From: Comamonas kerstersii
Lineage (GTDB): Bacteria; Pseudomonadota; Gammaproteobacteria; Burkholderiales; Burkholderiaceae_C
NCBI RefSeq assembly: GCF_008801935.1
Contig: NZ_VZOT01000006.1
Span: forward strand, 1-64,000
Reading direction: 5' to 3'
DNA: 64,000 nucleotides
The translations under genes and the position numbers were made by a program. The notes beneath the pieces were generated by a model. That model saw nothing but the letters and a program-made list of their open reading frames with translations. It was not told where the DNA came from and made no database searches. Shown piece after piece: positions 18,523 through 28,094 of the stretch (positions within the stretch are counted from its first letter, which is position 1; each line of letters begins with the position of its first letter).

Positions 18523-18918
18523 CTGGAAGGGGCGTGCTGGCCCCCATCCCTGCCTTCCCCCAGAGGGGGAAGGAGAAAATGCCATTCCCCGCATCTGGGG
18601 AGGGTTAGGGTGGGGGCCAATCTGGCGCACACCACCCTGCCTGCATCTAGAAATTCACCCTCACCCTAACCCTCTCCCGTAAACGGGAGAGGGGAAAAGA
18701 ATACCTTCCCTCACTGGGCAAAGGAAAAAGACTCCCTCTCCCGTTTACGGGAGAGGGCTGGGGTGAGGGTATGAAGGATGCTGAAGTGGGGAAAAAAGAA
18801 TCCCCTCCCCCACTGGGGGAGGGTTAGGGTGGGGGCCAGCCTGACGCATGCCACACCGCCTGCTTTGGTTGGAGGCAGTGATGGCCCCATCGCTACCGCC
18901 CCCCAGAGAGGAAAACCC
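18523..18918. repeat. Palindromic repeat cluster between convergent genes
   Basis: No gene is visible in this 396-bp gap between the convergent metallo-hydrolase and slt genes. Two perfect CCCTCTCCCG / CGGGAGAGGG palindromes lie at 18670-18693 (TAAA centre) and 18734-18757 (TTTA centre). CTCCCCC / GGGGGAG stems and two GTGGGGGCCA modules (near 18612 and 18831) also occur in the 169-bp array and at 6675-6917. Confidence 0.85.
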
Positions 18919-20904
18919 CTAAGGCAAATCGCGGTTGTACGCCGTGACGGTGTCCTTGGGGCCAACCTTGCCCAGACGGGCCCTGAGCGACTGGGGCTGG
19001 CCGGTAATCAAAGCAGCGTAGTTGGTGGTGTTAGACAGCACCTTCTTCACATAGTCCCGCGTTTCCGTAAACGGCACGTTCTCTGCCCAGATGGCACCGT
19101 CGAGCACCGGACCGTTGCGCCAGTTACGGGGGCGGCCGGGGCCTGCGTTGTAGCCCGCTGCGGCCAGCAGCATGGAGCCATCAAAGTCATCCAGCGCCAG
19201 CTTCAGGTAGGAGGTGCCGATGGTGATGTTCACATCGCGGTCATTGATCATGTGCGGCTTGAAATCCGTCATGCCGATTTTCCTGGCTGTCCATTTGGCC
19301 GTGGCTGGCATGACCTGCATCAGCCCCGAAGCGCCCACATGCGAGCGTGCATCCATGATGAAACGGCTTTCCTGACGAATCAGGCCATACACATAGGCCG
19401 GGTCCAGACCAATGCTCTGGGACTGGGCAATCACCGCATCGTGGAAAGGCATGGGAAAGCGCTGGTTCCAGTCCACCACTTCGCGGGTGCGCTCGCTGGT
19501 GTTGATGCAGCGGTCCCACACCTGCTTCTGGCAGGCCAGGTCAGCAGCGGCCAGCAGCTCACGGTCCTTCATACCACCGGGGGTATGCAGGCCAATGGTG
19601 TAGTTCCACTCCCGCACGCCTTCGCTGCGCAGGCCCATGTTGATGGCATACAGCGCACGCTGCAGACCCGGGTTCTGGGCGGCCGCAGCTTTTTCAGCCG
19701 GTGTCAGCAGCGCGGGGGCTGGCGGCATCTGCACCACCTGGCCCAAATCTTCCAGCGCCAGCTTTTCGTAGAAGCCCTTCACGCCTGCAATGCTTTGCAG
19801 CAGTTGGCGGGCCTGTGCCTGGTCTGCCTCGCTGGCGCGGCGATCGCGCAGCAGGGCCTGTGCTTTCCAGTACACCCAGGTGCTGTCCGCCTGCAAAGCT
19901 GCAGGCATGGCATCAATCGCCTTGCGCACGGCATGCCAGTTGCCTGCACGCAGCTGGGCACGCACCATCCACTCCTGGGCATCGTCAGGCATGCGGCCGG
20001 GCTTGCTGACCTTGGCGAAGTAGCCCACGGCATCGTCCGAAAGGCGGCGTGCACTGACCTTGCCAATCACACCCCAGACCCAGTCGCGCTCTTCGGCGCT
20101 CAGCTGGCTGGCCCATGTATCTTCCATCAGCGTTGCGGCTTGTGCAGGGTTTTGATTGGCCACGCGCAGCAGGGCCAGCACCGCCAGTTCACGGCGGGTA
20201 TTGCCACGCACTTTGCTGGTGCCCGCCAGGTATTTGATGGGGGAGGCAAAGACCTCGGCCACGTGCTGTACGGAGTCCGGTGCCACGATGGCCACGGCAC
20301 GGCGCACGGCCGTCTGGCGGTTGGCTTCTGCCGCAATGCGGGCACGCTTCCAGACCGCATGGTCTTTGAGCTGCTGGGCGGCATACAGCTCGCTGGCAGC
20401 ATAGGTGCAGCCATCGTCGCCATCGCGCTGGCCGTACCACAGGCGCAGCACTTCCTCTGCCGTCTCTGGCGCTGCGCGGCCTTCAATGGTCTGCACGGCC
20501 AGCTCATAGCAGCGCACTTCCTTGTCGTCACGCATGCGGAATTCCGCCAGCTGCTGGTCAAAGTCTGCCCATGCACGGCGCTGGCCCAGCAGCAGCAGCC
20601 AGTCATTGCGCAGGCGGTCTTCCTGGTAGGTGCCGCGCCAGCGCTGCAGGAAGGCATCCACCTCCGCCTGTGTGGCCTCGGGCAGGCGTGCCTTCAGCTC
20701 CCAGTAGGCAGCCCAGGGTTCCAGCGGATGGCCTGCCGCCTGCGGCAGCAGTGCGGTCAGCCGGGATTTGTCGCCCTTGCGTGCAGCTTCCTGCATCTGC
20801 AAAAGCACCTTATCTCCGGGTGCCGTCTGGGCACTCGCCGAGGAAACCACGCCGCCAAAAATCGCGGCGGCGCAAAGCGATGTCAGAATCTTGTGCAATT
20901 GCAT
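18919..20904 (-). CDS. slt: Soluble lytic murein transglycosylase
   Basis: Slt-type enzyme that cleaves peptidoglycan to 1,6-anhydro products in the periplasm. The 661-residue protein has a Sec signal peptide (MQLHKILTSLCAAAIFGGVV, then SSASA-Q). A long alpha-helical superhelix with TPR-like repeats fills about residues 30-480. A C-terminal GH23 domain carries LIRQESRFIMDARS (catalytic Glu) and GLMQVMPATA, followed by AAGYNAGPGR. Length matches E. coli Slt70. The gene starts only 15 bp from the divergent cyclo-ligase gene. Confidence 0.94.
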   Translation of the reverse strand: MQLHKILTSLCAAAIFGGVVSSASAQTAPGDKVLLQMQEAARKGDKSRLTALLPQAAGHPLEPWAAYWELKARLPEATQAEVDAFLQRWRGTYQEDRLRNDWLLLLGQRRAWADFDQQLAEFRMRDDKEVRCYELAVQTIEGRAAPETAEEVLRLWYGQRDGDDGCTYAASELYAAQQLKDHAVWKRARIAAEANRQTAVRRAVAIVAPDSVQHVAEVFASPIKYLAGTSKVRGNTRRELAVLALLRVANQNPAQAATLMEDTWASQLSAEERDWVWGVIGKVSARRLSDDAVGYFAKVSKPGRMPDDAQEWMVRAQLRAGNWHAVRKAIDAMPAALQADSTWVYWKAQALLRDRRASEADQAQARQLLQSIAGVKGFYEKLALEDLGQVVQMPPAPALLTPAEKAAAAQNPGLQRALYAINMGLRSEGVREWNYTIGLHTPGGMKDRELLAAADLACQKQVWDRCINTSERTREVVDWNQRFPMPFHDAVIAQSQSIGLDPAYVYGLIRQESRFIMDARSHVGASGLMQVMPATAKWTARKIGMTDFKPHMINDRDVNITIGTSYLKLALDDFDGSMLLAAAGYNAGPGRPRNWRNGPVLDGAIWAENVPFTETRDYVKKVLSNTTNYAALITGQPQSLRARLGKVGPKDTVTAYNRDLP

Positions 20905-20919
20905 ACTGGGAATTATGTG

Positions 20920-21492
20920 ATGGACAAAGCAGCCTTACGACGCACCTTGGTGCAACAACGCCTGAATATGGCTGACCGCCTACAGCGTGCCGATGATTTG
21001 CAGCGCGTGATGCGCATCTGGCTGGTGGACCGGCCCGACACCATCATCGGTGCCTACTGGCCCATCAAGGGCGAATTCGACCCCCTGCCCGTGCTGCACC
21101 GCTGGAAGGAAGACGGCGAACTGCTGGACAAACCGCTGCGCCGCCGCATTGGCCTGCCCGTGATCGACAAAGTCACCAAAACCATGCGTTTTCATGCATG
21201 GTACCCCGGATGCCCGATGGAAGAAGACGCCTACGGTATTCCTAAACCCAAGGATACGGAAGTACTCACTCCCACCCTGCTTTTTGTGCCCTGCGTAGGC
21301 TATGGCCCCGGGGGCTACCGGCTGGGCTATGGTGGTGGTTTCTACGACCGCACACTGGCCGCGCTGACACCCCGCCCCTACACCGTGGGACTGGGCTTTG
21401 CGCCGGGCTTTATCGAAGACTTCACGCCGCAGCCCCACGACCTGCCGCTGGACACCATCCTCAACGACAATGGTGTGGTCTGGCCTGTGTAA
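20920..21492 (+). CDS. 5-formyltetrahydrofolate cyclo-ligase
   Basis: The enzyme converts 5-formyl-THF to 5,10-methenyl-THF with ATP. The 190-residue product starts MDKAALRRTLVQQRLNM (the N-terminal KxxLRxxxxxxR pattern) and contains GYGPGGYRLGYGGGFYDR, the signature loop of the YgfA/MTHFS family. The ATG at 20920 is preferred; a GTG lies one codon earlier. A long stop-free extension upstream overlaps slt on the other strand and is not coding. It is followed 25 bp later by a small conserved-looking gene. Confidence 0.93.
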   Translation: MDKAALRRTLVQQRLNMADRLQRADDLQRVMRIWLVDRPDTIIGAYWPIKGEFDPLPVLHRWKEDGELLDKPLRRRIGLPVIDKVTKTMRFHAWYPGCPMEEDAYGIPKPKDTEVLTPTLLFVPCVGYGPGGYRLGYGGGFYDRTLAALTPRPYTVGLGFAPGFIEDFTPQPHDLPLDTILNDNGVVWPV

Positions 21493-21517
21493 GGCCGTTT
21501 GTTAGATTGAGATTGGC

Positions 21518-21793
21518 ATGCCTGCTCGCAAAAAGAAATCTGTTCCCCAGCGCCTGATTCGCCGTCGCCCTCCGCTGACCATCATGCGCGAGCCCCTGAC
21601 CCGCGAAGAGGTCAACCGCCTGCATGCCCATATGCGCAAGCACGGCCCCGCCAGTCTGACCATGCGCCAGCACAATGCCATCTGGGATTTTCTGTTTGAC
21701 ACCCCCGAGAGCCAGGCCTGGCTCAGCGACATGGCCGAGCAGATCCGCTCCGGCCAGCGTGGCATGCAACCCAGCAAATCTGCAAAAAAGTGA
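21518..21793 (+). CDS. Small basic hypothetical protein
   Basis: A 91-residue protein starting MPARKKKSVPQRLIRRRPPL. It has a strongly basic N-terminus, a helical centre (TREEVNRLHAHMRKHGPASL) and a basic C-terminus ending SKSAKK. No known domain is recognised. It lies 25 bp after the cyclo-ligase in the same direction and ends in a dispersed repeat with a strong hairpin. Codon use looks like its neighbours, so it is probably real. Function unknown. Confidence 0.7.
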   Translation: MPARKKKSVPQRLIRRRPPLTIMREPLTREEVNRLHAHMRKHGPASLTMRQHNAIWDFLFDTPESQAWLSDMAEQIRSGQRGMQPSKSAKK

Positions 21794-21879
21794 GCTTGTA
21801 GCGCTCAAAAATAAAGGGTTTCAGATAGTTTTCTATCTGAAACCCTTGTAGTTCAAGCGCGAGCAGCTATTTTTTATGA
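21792..21879. terminator. Nested hairpin and dispersed repeat between convergent genes
   Basis: Inside a dispersed repeat (GAGCTTGTAGCGCTC... / ...GCGCGAGCAGCTATT) lies a perfect 15-bp stem: AAGGGTTTCAGATAG (21814-21828) and CTATCTGAAACCCTT (21833-21847) with a TTTT loop. It separates the small hypothetical gene (plus) from queC (minus) and overlaps both gene ends, so it is well placed to act as a bidirectional terminator. Confidence 0.75.
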
Positions 21880-22578
21880 CGCCTGCGTGGCCTTCCAGCG
21901 CTGCCAGCCTTTGGCACGCAGATCGCAGGCCGGGCAGCTGCCGCAGCCGTAGCCCCAGTCATGCAGCACATCGCGCGTGCCCTGGTAGCAGGTGTGCGTA
22001 TCCTTGACGATCAGCTCCACGAGCTTGTCGCCCCCCAGATCCTGGGCCATCTGCCAGGTCTGCGCCTTGTCGATCCACATCAGCGGCGTCTCAATGCGCA
22101 GGCGGCGCTCCAGCCCCAGATTGAGTGCCAGCTGCATGGCCTTCATGGTGTCGTCCCGACAGTCGGGATAGCCTGAAAAGTCTGTTTCACACACGCCGGT
22201 GACGATGACCTGAATGCCACGGCGGTAGGCCAGCGCCCCCGCCACCGTCAGGAACAGCAGATTGCGCCCGGGCACAAAGGTGTTGGGCAGGCCATCAGCC
22301 TGCAGGGCAAAGGCCACATCATCGGTGAGCGAAGAGCCGCCAATTTCCTGCAGCACGTCCAGCGACAGCACATGGTCTTCGCCCAGGCGGCGGGCCCACT
22401 GCGGAAAACCTGCACGCAGCTTTTCACGCACGTCCAGGCGCACATCCATTTCTACGCTGTGGCGCTGACCGTAGTGAAAACCCAGCGTTTCCACGCGCTC
22501 GTATTTGGACAGCGCATGGGCCAGACAAGTGGTGGAGTCCTGTCCACCCGAAAACATCACAAGAGCCGAGGTATGCAT
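21874..22578 (-). CDS. queC: 7-cyano-7-deazaguanine synthase
   Basis: QueC converts 7-carboxy-7-deazaguanine to preQ0 with ammonia and ATP in queuosine synthesis. The 234-residue protein starts [20 protein letters not shown], with the PP-loop SGGQDST. It ends with the zinc-binding Cys cluster [14 protein letters not shown], preceded by TCYQGTRD. The ATG at 22578 places the PP-loop at residues 10-16, as usual; an upstream in-frame TTG is less likely. No other queuosine gene is in the window. Confidence 0.95.
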   Translation of the reverse strand: MHTSALVMFSGGQDSTTCLAHALSKYERVETLGFHYGQRHSVEMDVRLDVREKLRAGFPQWARRLGEDHVLSLDVLQEIGGSSLTDDVAFALQADGLPNTFVPGRNLLFLTVAGALAYRRGIQVIVTGVCETDFSGYPDCRDDTMKAMQLALNLGLERRLRIETPLMWIDKAQTWQMAQDLGGDKLVELIVKDTHTCYQGTRDVLHDWGYGCGSCPACDLRAKGWQRWKATQAS

Positions 22579-22643
22579 GGCGCGCAATTACAGCACATGC
22601 CCCGGCCCGGCTGCTGCGGAGACTACGCAGCGCGTAGCTGCTG

Positions 22644-23099
22644 CTACTTGAACTGCTTGCGCAAAAAGGCCTTGTGGCGGCCAATGTGCTCCAGCTGCGC
22701 GGGCTTGAGCGTGCCGTCCAGGTCTTCATCTTCAACATTGAGCACGCTGTTGGCATAGTCCAGCGCACGCTGGACCACCTCTTCCTCGCTCACGTCCTGC
22801 TTGGCTGCCAGATCCATGGCCACGCGGCGCATGGCGCGCTGACCCAGCATCCACATGGCGGCATAGGCATCCCAGGCCGCCGCGTTCTGCTTGAGCTTTT
22901 CATGCTCGGCCAAAATGTCCTTGAGCGGCCTGGCCAGAATCTCCTGCAGCTCTTGCATCTGGGCCTGCATGGCTTCGAACTGCGCTTCACGCTCCAGCGC
23001 GGCAGCGGCTTTTTCGGCCTGTGCAGCGGGGTCTTCAGGCAGCGGCACGCTGCCATCGGGATTGAGTTGGGCAATGGTGAGATCTGACAATATGGACAT
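22644..23099 (-). CDS. Hypothetical protein with helical core
   Basis: The 151-residue product starts MSILSDLTIAQLNPDGSVPL. A Glu/Ala-rich predicted coiled coil covers about residues 25-75 (EKAAAALEREAQFEAMQAQM), followed by a second helical part. There is no signal peptide with the chosen start. GGAGAG lies 7 bases upstream of the ATG at 23099 and supports it over a start 54 bases upstream that would add a hydrophobic stretch. No family recognised. It sits between queC and the divergent cca. Confidence 0.68.
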   Translation of the reverse strand: MSILSDLTIAQLNPDGSVPLPEDPAAQAEKAAAALEREAQFEAMQAQMQELQEILARPLKDILAEHEKLKQNAAAWDAYAAMWMLGQRAMRRVAMDLAAKQDVSEEEVVQRALDYANSVLNVEDEDLDGTLKPAQLEHIGRHKAFLRKQFK

Positions 23100-23207
23100 A
23101 ACGCTCTCCAACAATAGCAAGAAGAAGGCAGCGACTCTACCAACAAAGCCCATGTCTTCTCAGCACCCGGGAAACGCAACGCGCTGCGCCCGCCTACACT
23201 TCACAGC

Positions 23208-24452
23208 ATGAAGATTTACCAGGTCGGCGGTGCTGTGCGCGACCGCCTGTTGCAACGTCCTTTTCATGACACCGACTGGGTGGTCGTTGGCGCGACACCC
23301 GAAGCCATGACCGCGCGCGGCTTTACGCCCGTGGGCAAAGACTTCCCCGTCTTTCTGCACCCCCAGACCCACGAGGAATACGCGCTGGCCCGCACCGAGC
23401 GCAAGAGCGGTGTGGGCTACCGTGGCTTTGTGGTGCACACCTCGCCCGATGTCACGCTGGAAGAAGACCTGGCCCGGCGCGACCTCACTATCAATGCCAT
23501 AGCTGCTCCCGCAGACTGGACGGGCACTGGTGACGTTTTTGACCCTTACAACGGCCAGGCCGATTTGCAGGCCAAAGTGCTGCGTCATGTGACCGAAGCG
23601 TTTCGCGAAGACCCGGTGCGCATCCTGCGCGTGGCACGCTTTGCGGCGCGCTTTGCCGACTTCAGCGTCCACCCGGACACCATGCAGCTCATGCGTGAAA
23701 TGGTGGAGGCTGGTGAAGCCGACCACCTGGTGCCCGAGCGCGTGTGGCAGGAAATCAGCCGTGGGCTGATGGAAGCGGCCCCTTCTCGCATGTTCGAAGT
23801 GTTGCGCACCTGCGGTGCCCTGCAAGTGCTGCTGCCGGAGCTCAACCGCCTATGGGGCGTGCCGCAGCGCACCGAATACCACCCTGAGGTGGACAGCGGC
23901 ATCCACGCCATGCTGGTGCTGAACATGGCCGCGCAGCTCGAAGCCCCCTTGCCCGTGCGCTTTGCCTGCCTGTGCCATGACTTTGGCAAGGGCACCACAC
24001 CTGCCGATATGCTGCCGCGCCACATCGGCCACGAGCAGCGCAGCGCCCAGCTGCTCAAGCCCGTGTGCGAACGCTGGCGCGTGCCCAATGACTGCAAGGA
24101 ACTGGCCGATCTGGTGGCACGCGAGCACGGCAACATCCACCGCAGCCAGGAGTTTGGCGCGGCCGCGCTGATGCGCCTGCTGGAGCGCTGCGACGCCATC
24201 CGCAAACCCGAGCGCTTTGCCCAGGCCCTGCTGGCCTGTGAATGCGATGCACGTGGGCGCACCGGCTTTGAAAACCGCCCCTACCCCCAGCGCGAACGGC
24301 TATGGAACGCCCTGCAGGCAGCGCTGCAGGTGGATACAGCCACGATTGCCAGAACCGCTGCGGAGCAAGGCCTTAAAGGCAAGGCGATTGGGGAGGCCGT
24401 CAGCGCTGCACGCACCACAGCATTGCAGCAATTCCTGAACTCCAGCACCTGA
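23208..24452 (+). CDS. cca: Multifunctional CCA-adding enzyme (tRNA nucleotidyltransferase, HD type)
   Basis: The enzyme adds or repairs the 3' CCA of tRNAs. The 414-residue protein begins MKIYQVGGAVRDRLL, with the class II nucleotidyltransferase motif GGAVRD, DTDW with the catalytic Asp pair, RRDLTINAIA and the EDPVRILRVARFAARF motif. The C-terminal HD domain has LCHDFGKG, as in E. coli Cca (412 residues) with phosphatase and phosphodiesterase activity. It is followed 13 bp later by the SWIM-domain gene. Confidence 0.96.
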   Translation: MKIYQVGGAVRDRLLQRPFHDTDWVVVGATPEAMTARGFTPVGKDFPVFLHPQTHEEYALARTERKSGVGYRGFVVHTSPDVTLEEDLARRDLTINAIAAPADWTGTGDVFDPYNGQADLQAKVLRHVTEAFREDPVRILRVARFAARFADFSVHPDTMQLMREMVEAGEADHLVPERVWQEISRGLMEAAPSRMFEVLRTCGALQVLLPELNRLWGVPQRTEYHPEVDSGIHAMLVLNMAAQLEAPLPVRFACLCHDFGKGTTPADMLPRHIGHEQRSAQLLKPVCERWRVPNDCKELADLVAREHGNIHRSQEFGAAALMRLLERCDAIRKPERFAQALLACECDARGRTGFENRPYPQRERLWNALQAALQVDTATIARTAAEQGLKGKAIGEAVSAARTTALQQFLNSST

Positions 24453-24465
24453 GTACGAACCTCTC

Positions 24466-26240
24466 ATGGCATTTCGCAGCCAGTCTCCCGCCATGCCCGA
24501 GCTACCCGCAGCGTGGCGCAAACTCACCAGTGCTGCCATTCGCGAACGCGGCATTAACTATTTTCTGGACGATACCGTCACCGCTCTGGAGCCCGAAAAC
24601 GGCCATGAAGGCCTGTGCTTCACGGTGGAAGGCAGCACACCCTACAGGGTAGAGTTGGATGTGGAGCATCCAGAGGAGTCCACCTGCACCTGTCCGCATG
24701 CAGAGACCGTGTACGTCTGCAAACACATGGTAGCCGCCTATCTGACCTGGAAATCCACACAGACACCGGCCGACACCAATGCCTCCACCGGCACACCGGC
24801 ACGCAAGCTGTCGCCACGCCTGCAAGCAATGCAGGCGGACATGGACTTTCTGCAAGCGCAGTCACTGCAGGCCCTGCACACCTGGATTGCCGAACAGTGC
24901 GACCGCAGTCCGGAATTTGCCCTGCAACTACGTCTGTGGCGACAGACCGAGCAGGCCAAGCACACGCCCATGACACCCGCGCAATGGCGCAGCTTTCTCA
25001 CCAAGGCCATGCCCCAGAGACAAGGTCTGTATGGCCGAGAACTGAGCCGCTGGGCCGAACATGCCATGCAGGCACTGCAAACTTGGGAAGACCTGCTACC
25101 CACGCAGGCCGACAGCATCCGCACCGCCTGCACCATGGCACTGCGCCGTCTGTACAAACTGTGGGAGACAGCCGATGACTCCTATGGCCAGCTCTACGAT
25201 CTGCATGTCTGGCTACAGGACATGCTGATGCGCAGCGTACAGGCCGCGCCGCCACCAGCCAACTGGCTCAAGGACTGGCTGAAGCTGCTGGAAGAAGACC
25301 CGCTCGGCAACTGGGACGAGGAAGCCTTTCTGCGCCACGCGGGCACGCCACTGCAGCAGGCTTACTGCCGACATGCCGTGGCGCAGTGGGAGGCATGGTG
25401 CAAAGCCTCTCCCCGGCACCTGCCCACTCACGACACAAGGTCTTCAACCCAGATGCATGGGAGCGTTCCCGCAAACGCTATCTGCTGCGCAAGCGCTATC
25501 TGTGGGCCATGGAGCAGAGCATGGACGTCAGCGCCCTCATCGCACTGATGCAGCAGACAGCCCAGACCGATGATGAATGGCTGGATGCCTATCGCTTTTG
25601 TGAACGCCACCAGCGCCACCGCGAAGCCATGACCATGGCCCAGCTCGGCGTGCAGCACCACCCCTCCAGCTTTGCATTGCGCCAGGCACTCCTAGCCTGC
25701 TACATGCGTGATGGCTGGGACCAGGAGGCGCTGGCCCTGTCCGAACAGCTGGCGCTGGAGCGTTCGCACGAGGGCCCTCAACTGGCGCTGTATCTGCAGT
25801 GCGCCGTGGCCTGCGGTCATACCCGCCTTTCCGCCCGTAATGCGCTGATCGAAAAAATGTGGGAGCAGGCATCACCAAGTCCGTACAAGAATATGGGCGA
25901 TGCCATCCGCTGGCTGCTGCGGGACAACGACTGGAAATATGCGCTGACCATCATGCAGCGCCCCAGCGCCAGCTGCGAGACAGAAACTCTGTGCCAGCTC
26001 GCCGTGCGCCTGCCAGCCACCCATGCTGCACAGGCCGTCGGCATCTTGCAGCCACTTTTTGATCGCGAAATGCAAAAAGCGTCCAGCCCGTATGCCCAGG
26101 CCCTTCGGCTGGTGCAACTGGTGGTGCAACGCATGCCGCAGGCCGATGCACAGACATGGCTGCAGTCACTGCGCCTGACTTACAAGGCCAAGCGCAAGTT
26201 CATGGAAGGCCTGCAAGCCATCGCCCTGCCTGCTGACTGA
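24466..26240 (+). pseudogene. SWIM zinc-finger protein gene split by a frameshift
   Basis: The first frame (24466-25548) encodes a SWIM zinc finger at about residues 70-95 (STCTCPHAETVYVCKHMVAA, a CxCx(n)CxH pattern) followed by helical sequence. The natural continuation lies in another frame, open from 25386 to 26240 (NPDAWERSRKRYLLRKRYLW onward, TPR-like helices). The switch fits loss of one base near the CCCC run at 25411-25414: before it the protein reads AQWEAWCKASP, after it APAHSRHKVFNPDAWERS. The full product would be about 590 residues. SWIM proteins of this kind bind nucleic acid or proteins; function unknown. The shift could be a sequencing error. Confidence 0.75.
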
Positions 26241-26345
26241 GGGCTGCCAGCGCCAACATCGCGCTGGTTAACGACCTGAACCCTGATAGCTGCGCTGCAA
26301 CGTCTGTAGGACAAGGGAATTCCCGCTCCCACGGAACCGACAGAC

Positions 26346-26379
26346 GACGGAATATGGGCTTTCCAAGCCTTATTCCGTC
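26346..26379 (+). promoter_or_regulatory. Inverted repeat upstream of the aldehyde dehydrogenase
   Basis: GACGGAATATGGGCTT (26346-26361) faces AAGCCTTATTCCGTC (26365-26379). The two arms are complementary except near TATGGG, with a 3-base loop. The element ends 19 bases before the ATG at 26399, and AAAGGAG lies between. There is no T-run, so it is better explained as an operator or a leader hairpin over the ribosome site than as a terminator. Confidence 0.6.
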
Positions 26380-26398
26380 ATCTGAAAGGAGTGCTGTC

Positions 26399-27919
26399 AT
26401 GGTTTATCAACTCCCCGGACAACCTGGTGCACTGCACCAGTATCAAGCCCACTACGACCACTACATTGGCGGCCAGTGGGTTCCACCGGCAGGAGGCCAG
26501 TACTTTGACGTGGTCACGCCCATCACCGGCAAGATCTACACCAAGGCGGCGCGCGGCACGGCTGCGGATATTGAAAAAGCACTGGATGCTGCCCACGCCG
26601 CGGCCGATGCTTGGGGCAAAACCAGCGCCACCGAACGCGCCAACATTCTGCTGCAAATTGCCGACCGCATCGACGCCAACCGCGAACTGCTGGCCTATGT
26701 GGAAACCATCGACAATGGGAAGGCGATCCGCGAAACCCTGAACGCTGATATTCCACTGTCTGCCGACCACTTCCGCTACTTTGCCAGTGCTATCCGCACG
26801 CAGGAAGGCGGCATCAGCCAGATCGACAACGACACCGTGGCCTACCACTTCCATGAACCACTCGGTGTGGTCGGCCAAATCATTCCGTGGAACTTCCCCA
26901 TCCTGATGGCTGCGTGGAAGCTTGCGCCTGCGCTGGCCGCTGGCAACTGTGTGGTGCTCAAGCCTGCGGAGCAGACGCCCATCAGCATCCTGGTGCTGGC
27001 AAACCTGATTGGCGACCTGCTGCCGCCGGGCGTGCTCAACATCGTCAACGGCTTTGGCCGTGAGGCCGGCATGCCGCTGGCGCAAAGCAAGCGCATTGCC
27101 AAGATTGCCTTCACCGGCTCCACCAGCACAGGCCGCGTGATTGCCCAGGCGGCCTCGAACAGCCTGATTCCCGCCACGCTGGAACTGGGCGGCAAGTCGC
27201 CCAACATCTTCTTTGCCGATGTGATGGACAAGGACGACAGCTTCCTCGACAAGGCCATCGAAGGTCTGGTGCTGTTTGCCTTTAATCAGGGTGAGGTCTG
27301 CACCTGCCCCAGCCGCGCACTGATCCATGCGTCGATTTACGACAAGTTCATGGAACGCGCGCTGGCGCGTGTGCAAGCCATCAAGCATGGCAACCCACTG
27401 GACCCCAACTCCATGATGGGTGCGCAAGCCAGCAAGGAGCAGCTCACCAAAATCCTGTCCTACCTTGATCTGGGCAAACAGGAAGGTGCCGAGGTGCTGA
27501 TCGGCGGTGCGCAGGCCCAGCTAGGTGCAGACTTGGACGGTGGCTACTATGTGCAGCCCACCATCTTCAAGGGCCACAACAAGATGCGAATCTTCCAGGA
27601 GGAAATCTTCGGCCCCGTGTTGGCCGTGACCACCTTCAAGACCGAGGAGGAAGCGTTGGAAATTGCCAATGACACGCTCTACGGCTTGGGGGCGGGCGTC
27701 TGGAGCCGCAACGGTAATGTGGCCTATCGCATGGGCCGCGGCATCAAGGCCGGGCGTGTGTGGACCAACTGCTACCACCACTACCCGGCCCACGCGGCCT
27801 TTGGTGGCTACAAGGAGTCCGGCATTGGCCGTGAAAACCACAAGATGATGCTCAACCACTACCAGCAGACCAAGAATCTGTTGGTGAGTTACGCCGAAAC
27901 CAAGCTGGGCTTCTTCTGA
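26399..27919 (+). CDS. Acetaldehyde-type NAD-dependent aldehyde dehydrogenase
   Basis: The 506-residue protein starts [20 protein letters not shown]. It carries [10 protein letters not shown] (cofactor loop), [23 protein letters not shown] (catalytic Glu) and [14 protein letters not shown] (catalytic Cys). The CTCPSR form and the 506-residue length match the ExaC/AcoD group, which oxidises acetaldehyde or other short aldehydes. An AAAGGAG ribosome site supports the ATG at 26399. The downstream DUF779 gene is the usual partner of this group, strengthening the assignment. Confidence 0.92.
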   Translation: MVYQLPGQPGALHQYQAHYDHYIGGQWVPPAGGQYFDVVTPITGKIYTKAARGTAADIEKALDAAHAAADAWGKTSATERANILLQIADRIDANRELLAYVETIDNGKAIRETLNADIPLSADHFRYFASAIRTQEGGISQIDNDTVAYHFHEPLGVVGQIIPWNFPILMAAWKLAPALAAGNCVVLKPAEQTPISILVLANLIGDLLPPGVLNIVNGFGREAGMPLAQSKRIAKIAFTGSTSTGRVIAQAASNSLIPATLELGGKSPNIFFADVMDKDDSFLDKAIEGLVLFAFNQGEVCTCPSRALIHASIYDKFMERALARVQAIKHGNPLDPNSMMGAQASKEQLTKILSYLDLGKQEGAEVLIGGAQAQLGADLDGGYYVQPTIFKGHNKMRIFQEEIFGPVLAVTTFKTEEEALEIANDTLYGLGAGVWSRNGNVAYRMGRGIKAGRVWTNCYHHYPAHAAFGGYKESGIGRENHKMMLNHYQQTKNLLVSYAETKLGFF

Positions 27920-28094
27920 GACGGCTGTCGTAGCACCCCGGATGCGTCGTTGCGCCCGCTCGCCGTAGCGCTGCTACTGCCTTCGCGAGCGCGCCTCGCC
28001 TGCGGGGCGCTACGCCACCCTTCTTATGGATGAAATTGGCATCTAGCGCCCATGCAGCAAGCCTGAGCAGCTATCTTTTGAGAAGGAGCACACC
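27920..28094. other. Spacer between aldehyde dehydrogenase and DUF779 genes
   Basis: The 175-bp spacer contains a GC-rich stretch in which GCCGTAGCGC near 27963 faces GCGCTACGCC near 28006 (9 of 10 complementary), and a degraded dispersed repeat (CATCTAGCGCCC... to ...GAGCAGCTATCTTTTG, about 28040-28080). AAGGAG at 28083 is the ribosome site for the next gene. No gene is seen. Confidence 0.55.

Noticed and set aside
18778-20919. Very long plus-strand open frame upstream of the cyclo-ligase
   Set aside because: It is antisense to slt, begins in repeat sequence and lacks protein-like motifs; only the last 190 residues, from 20920, form the real gene.
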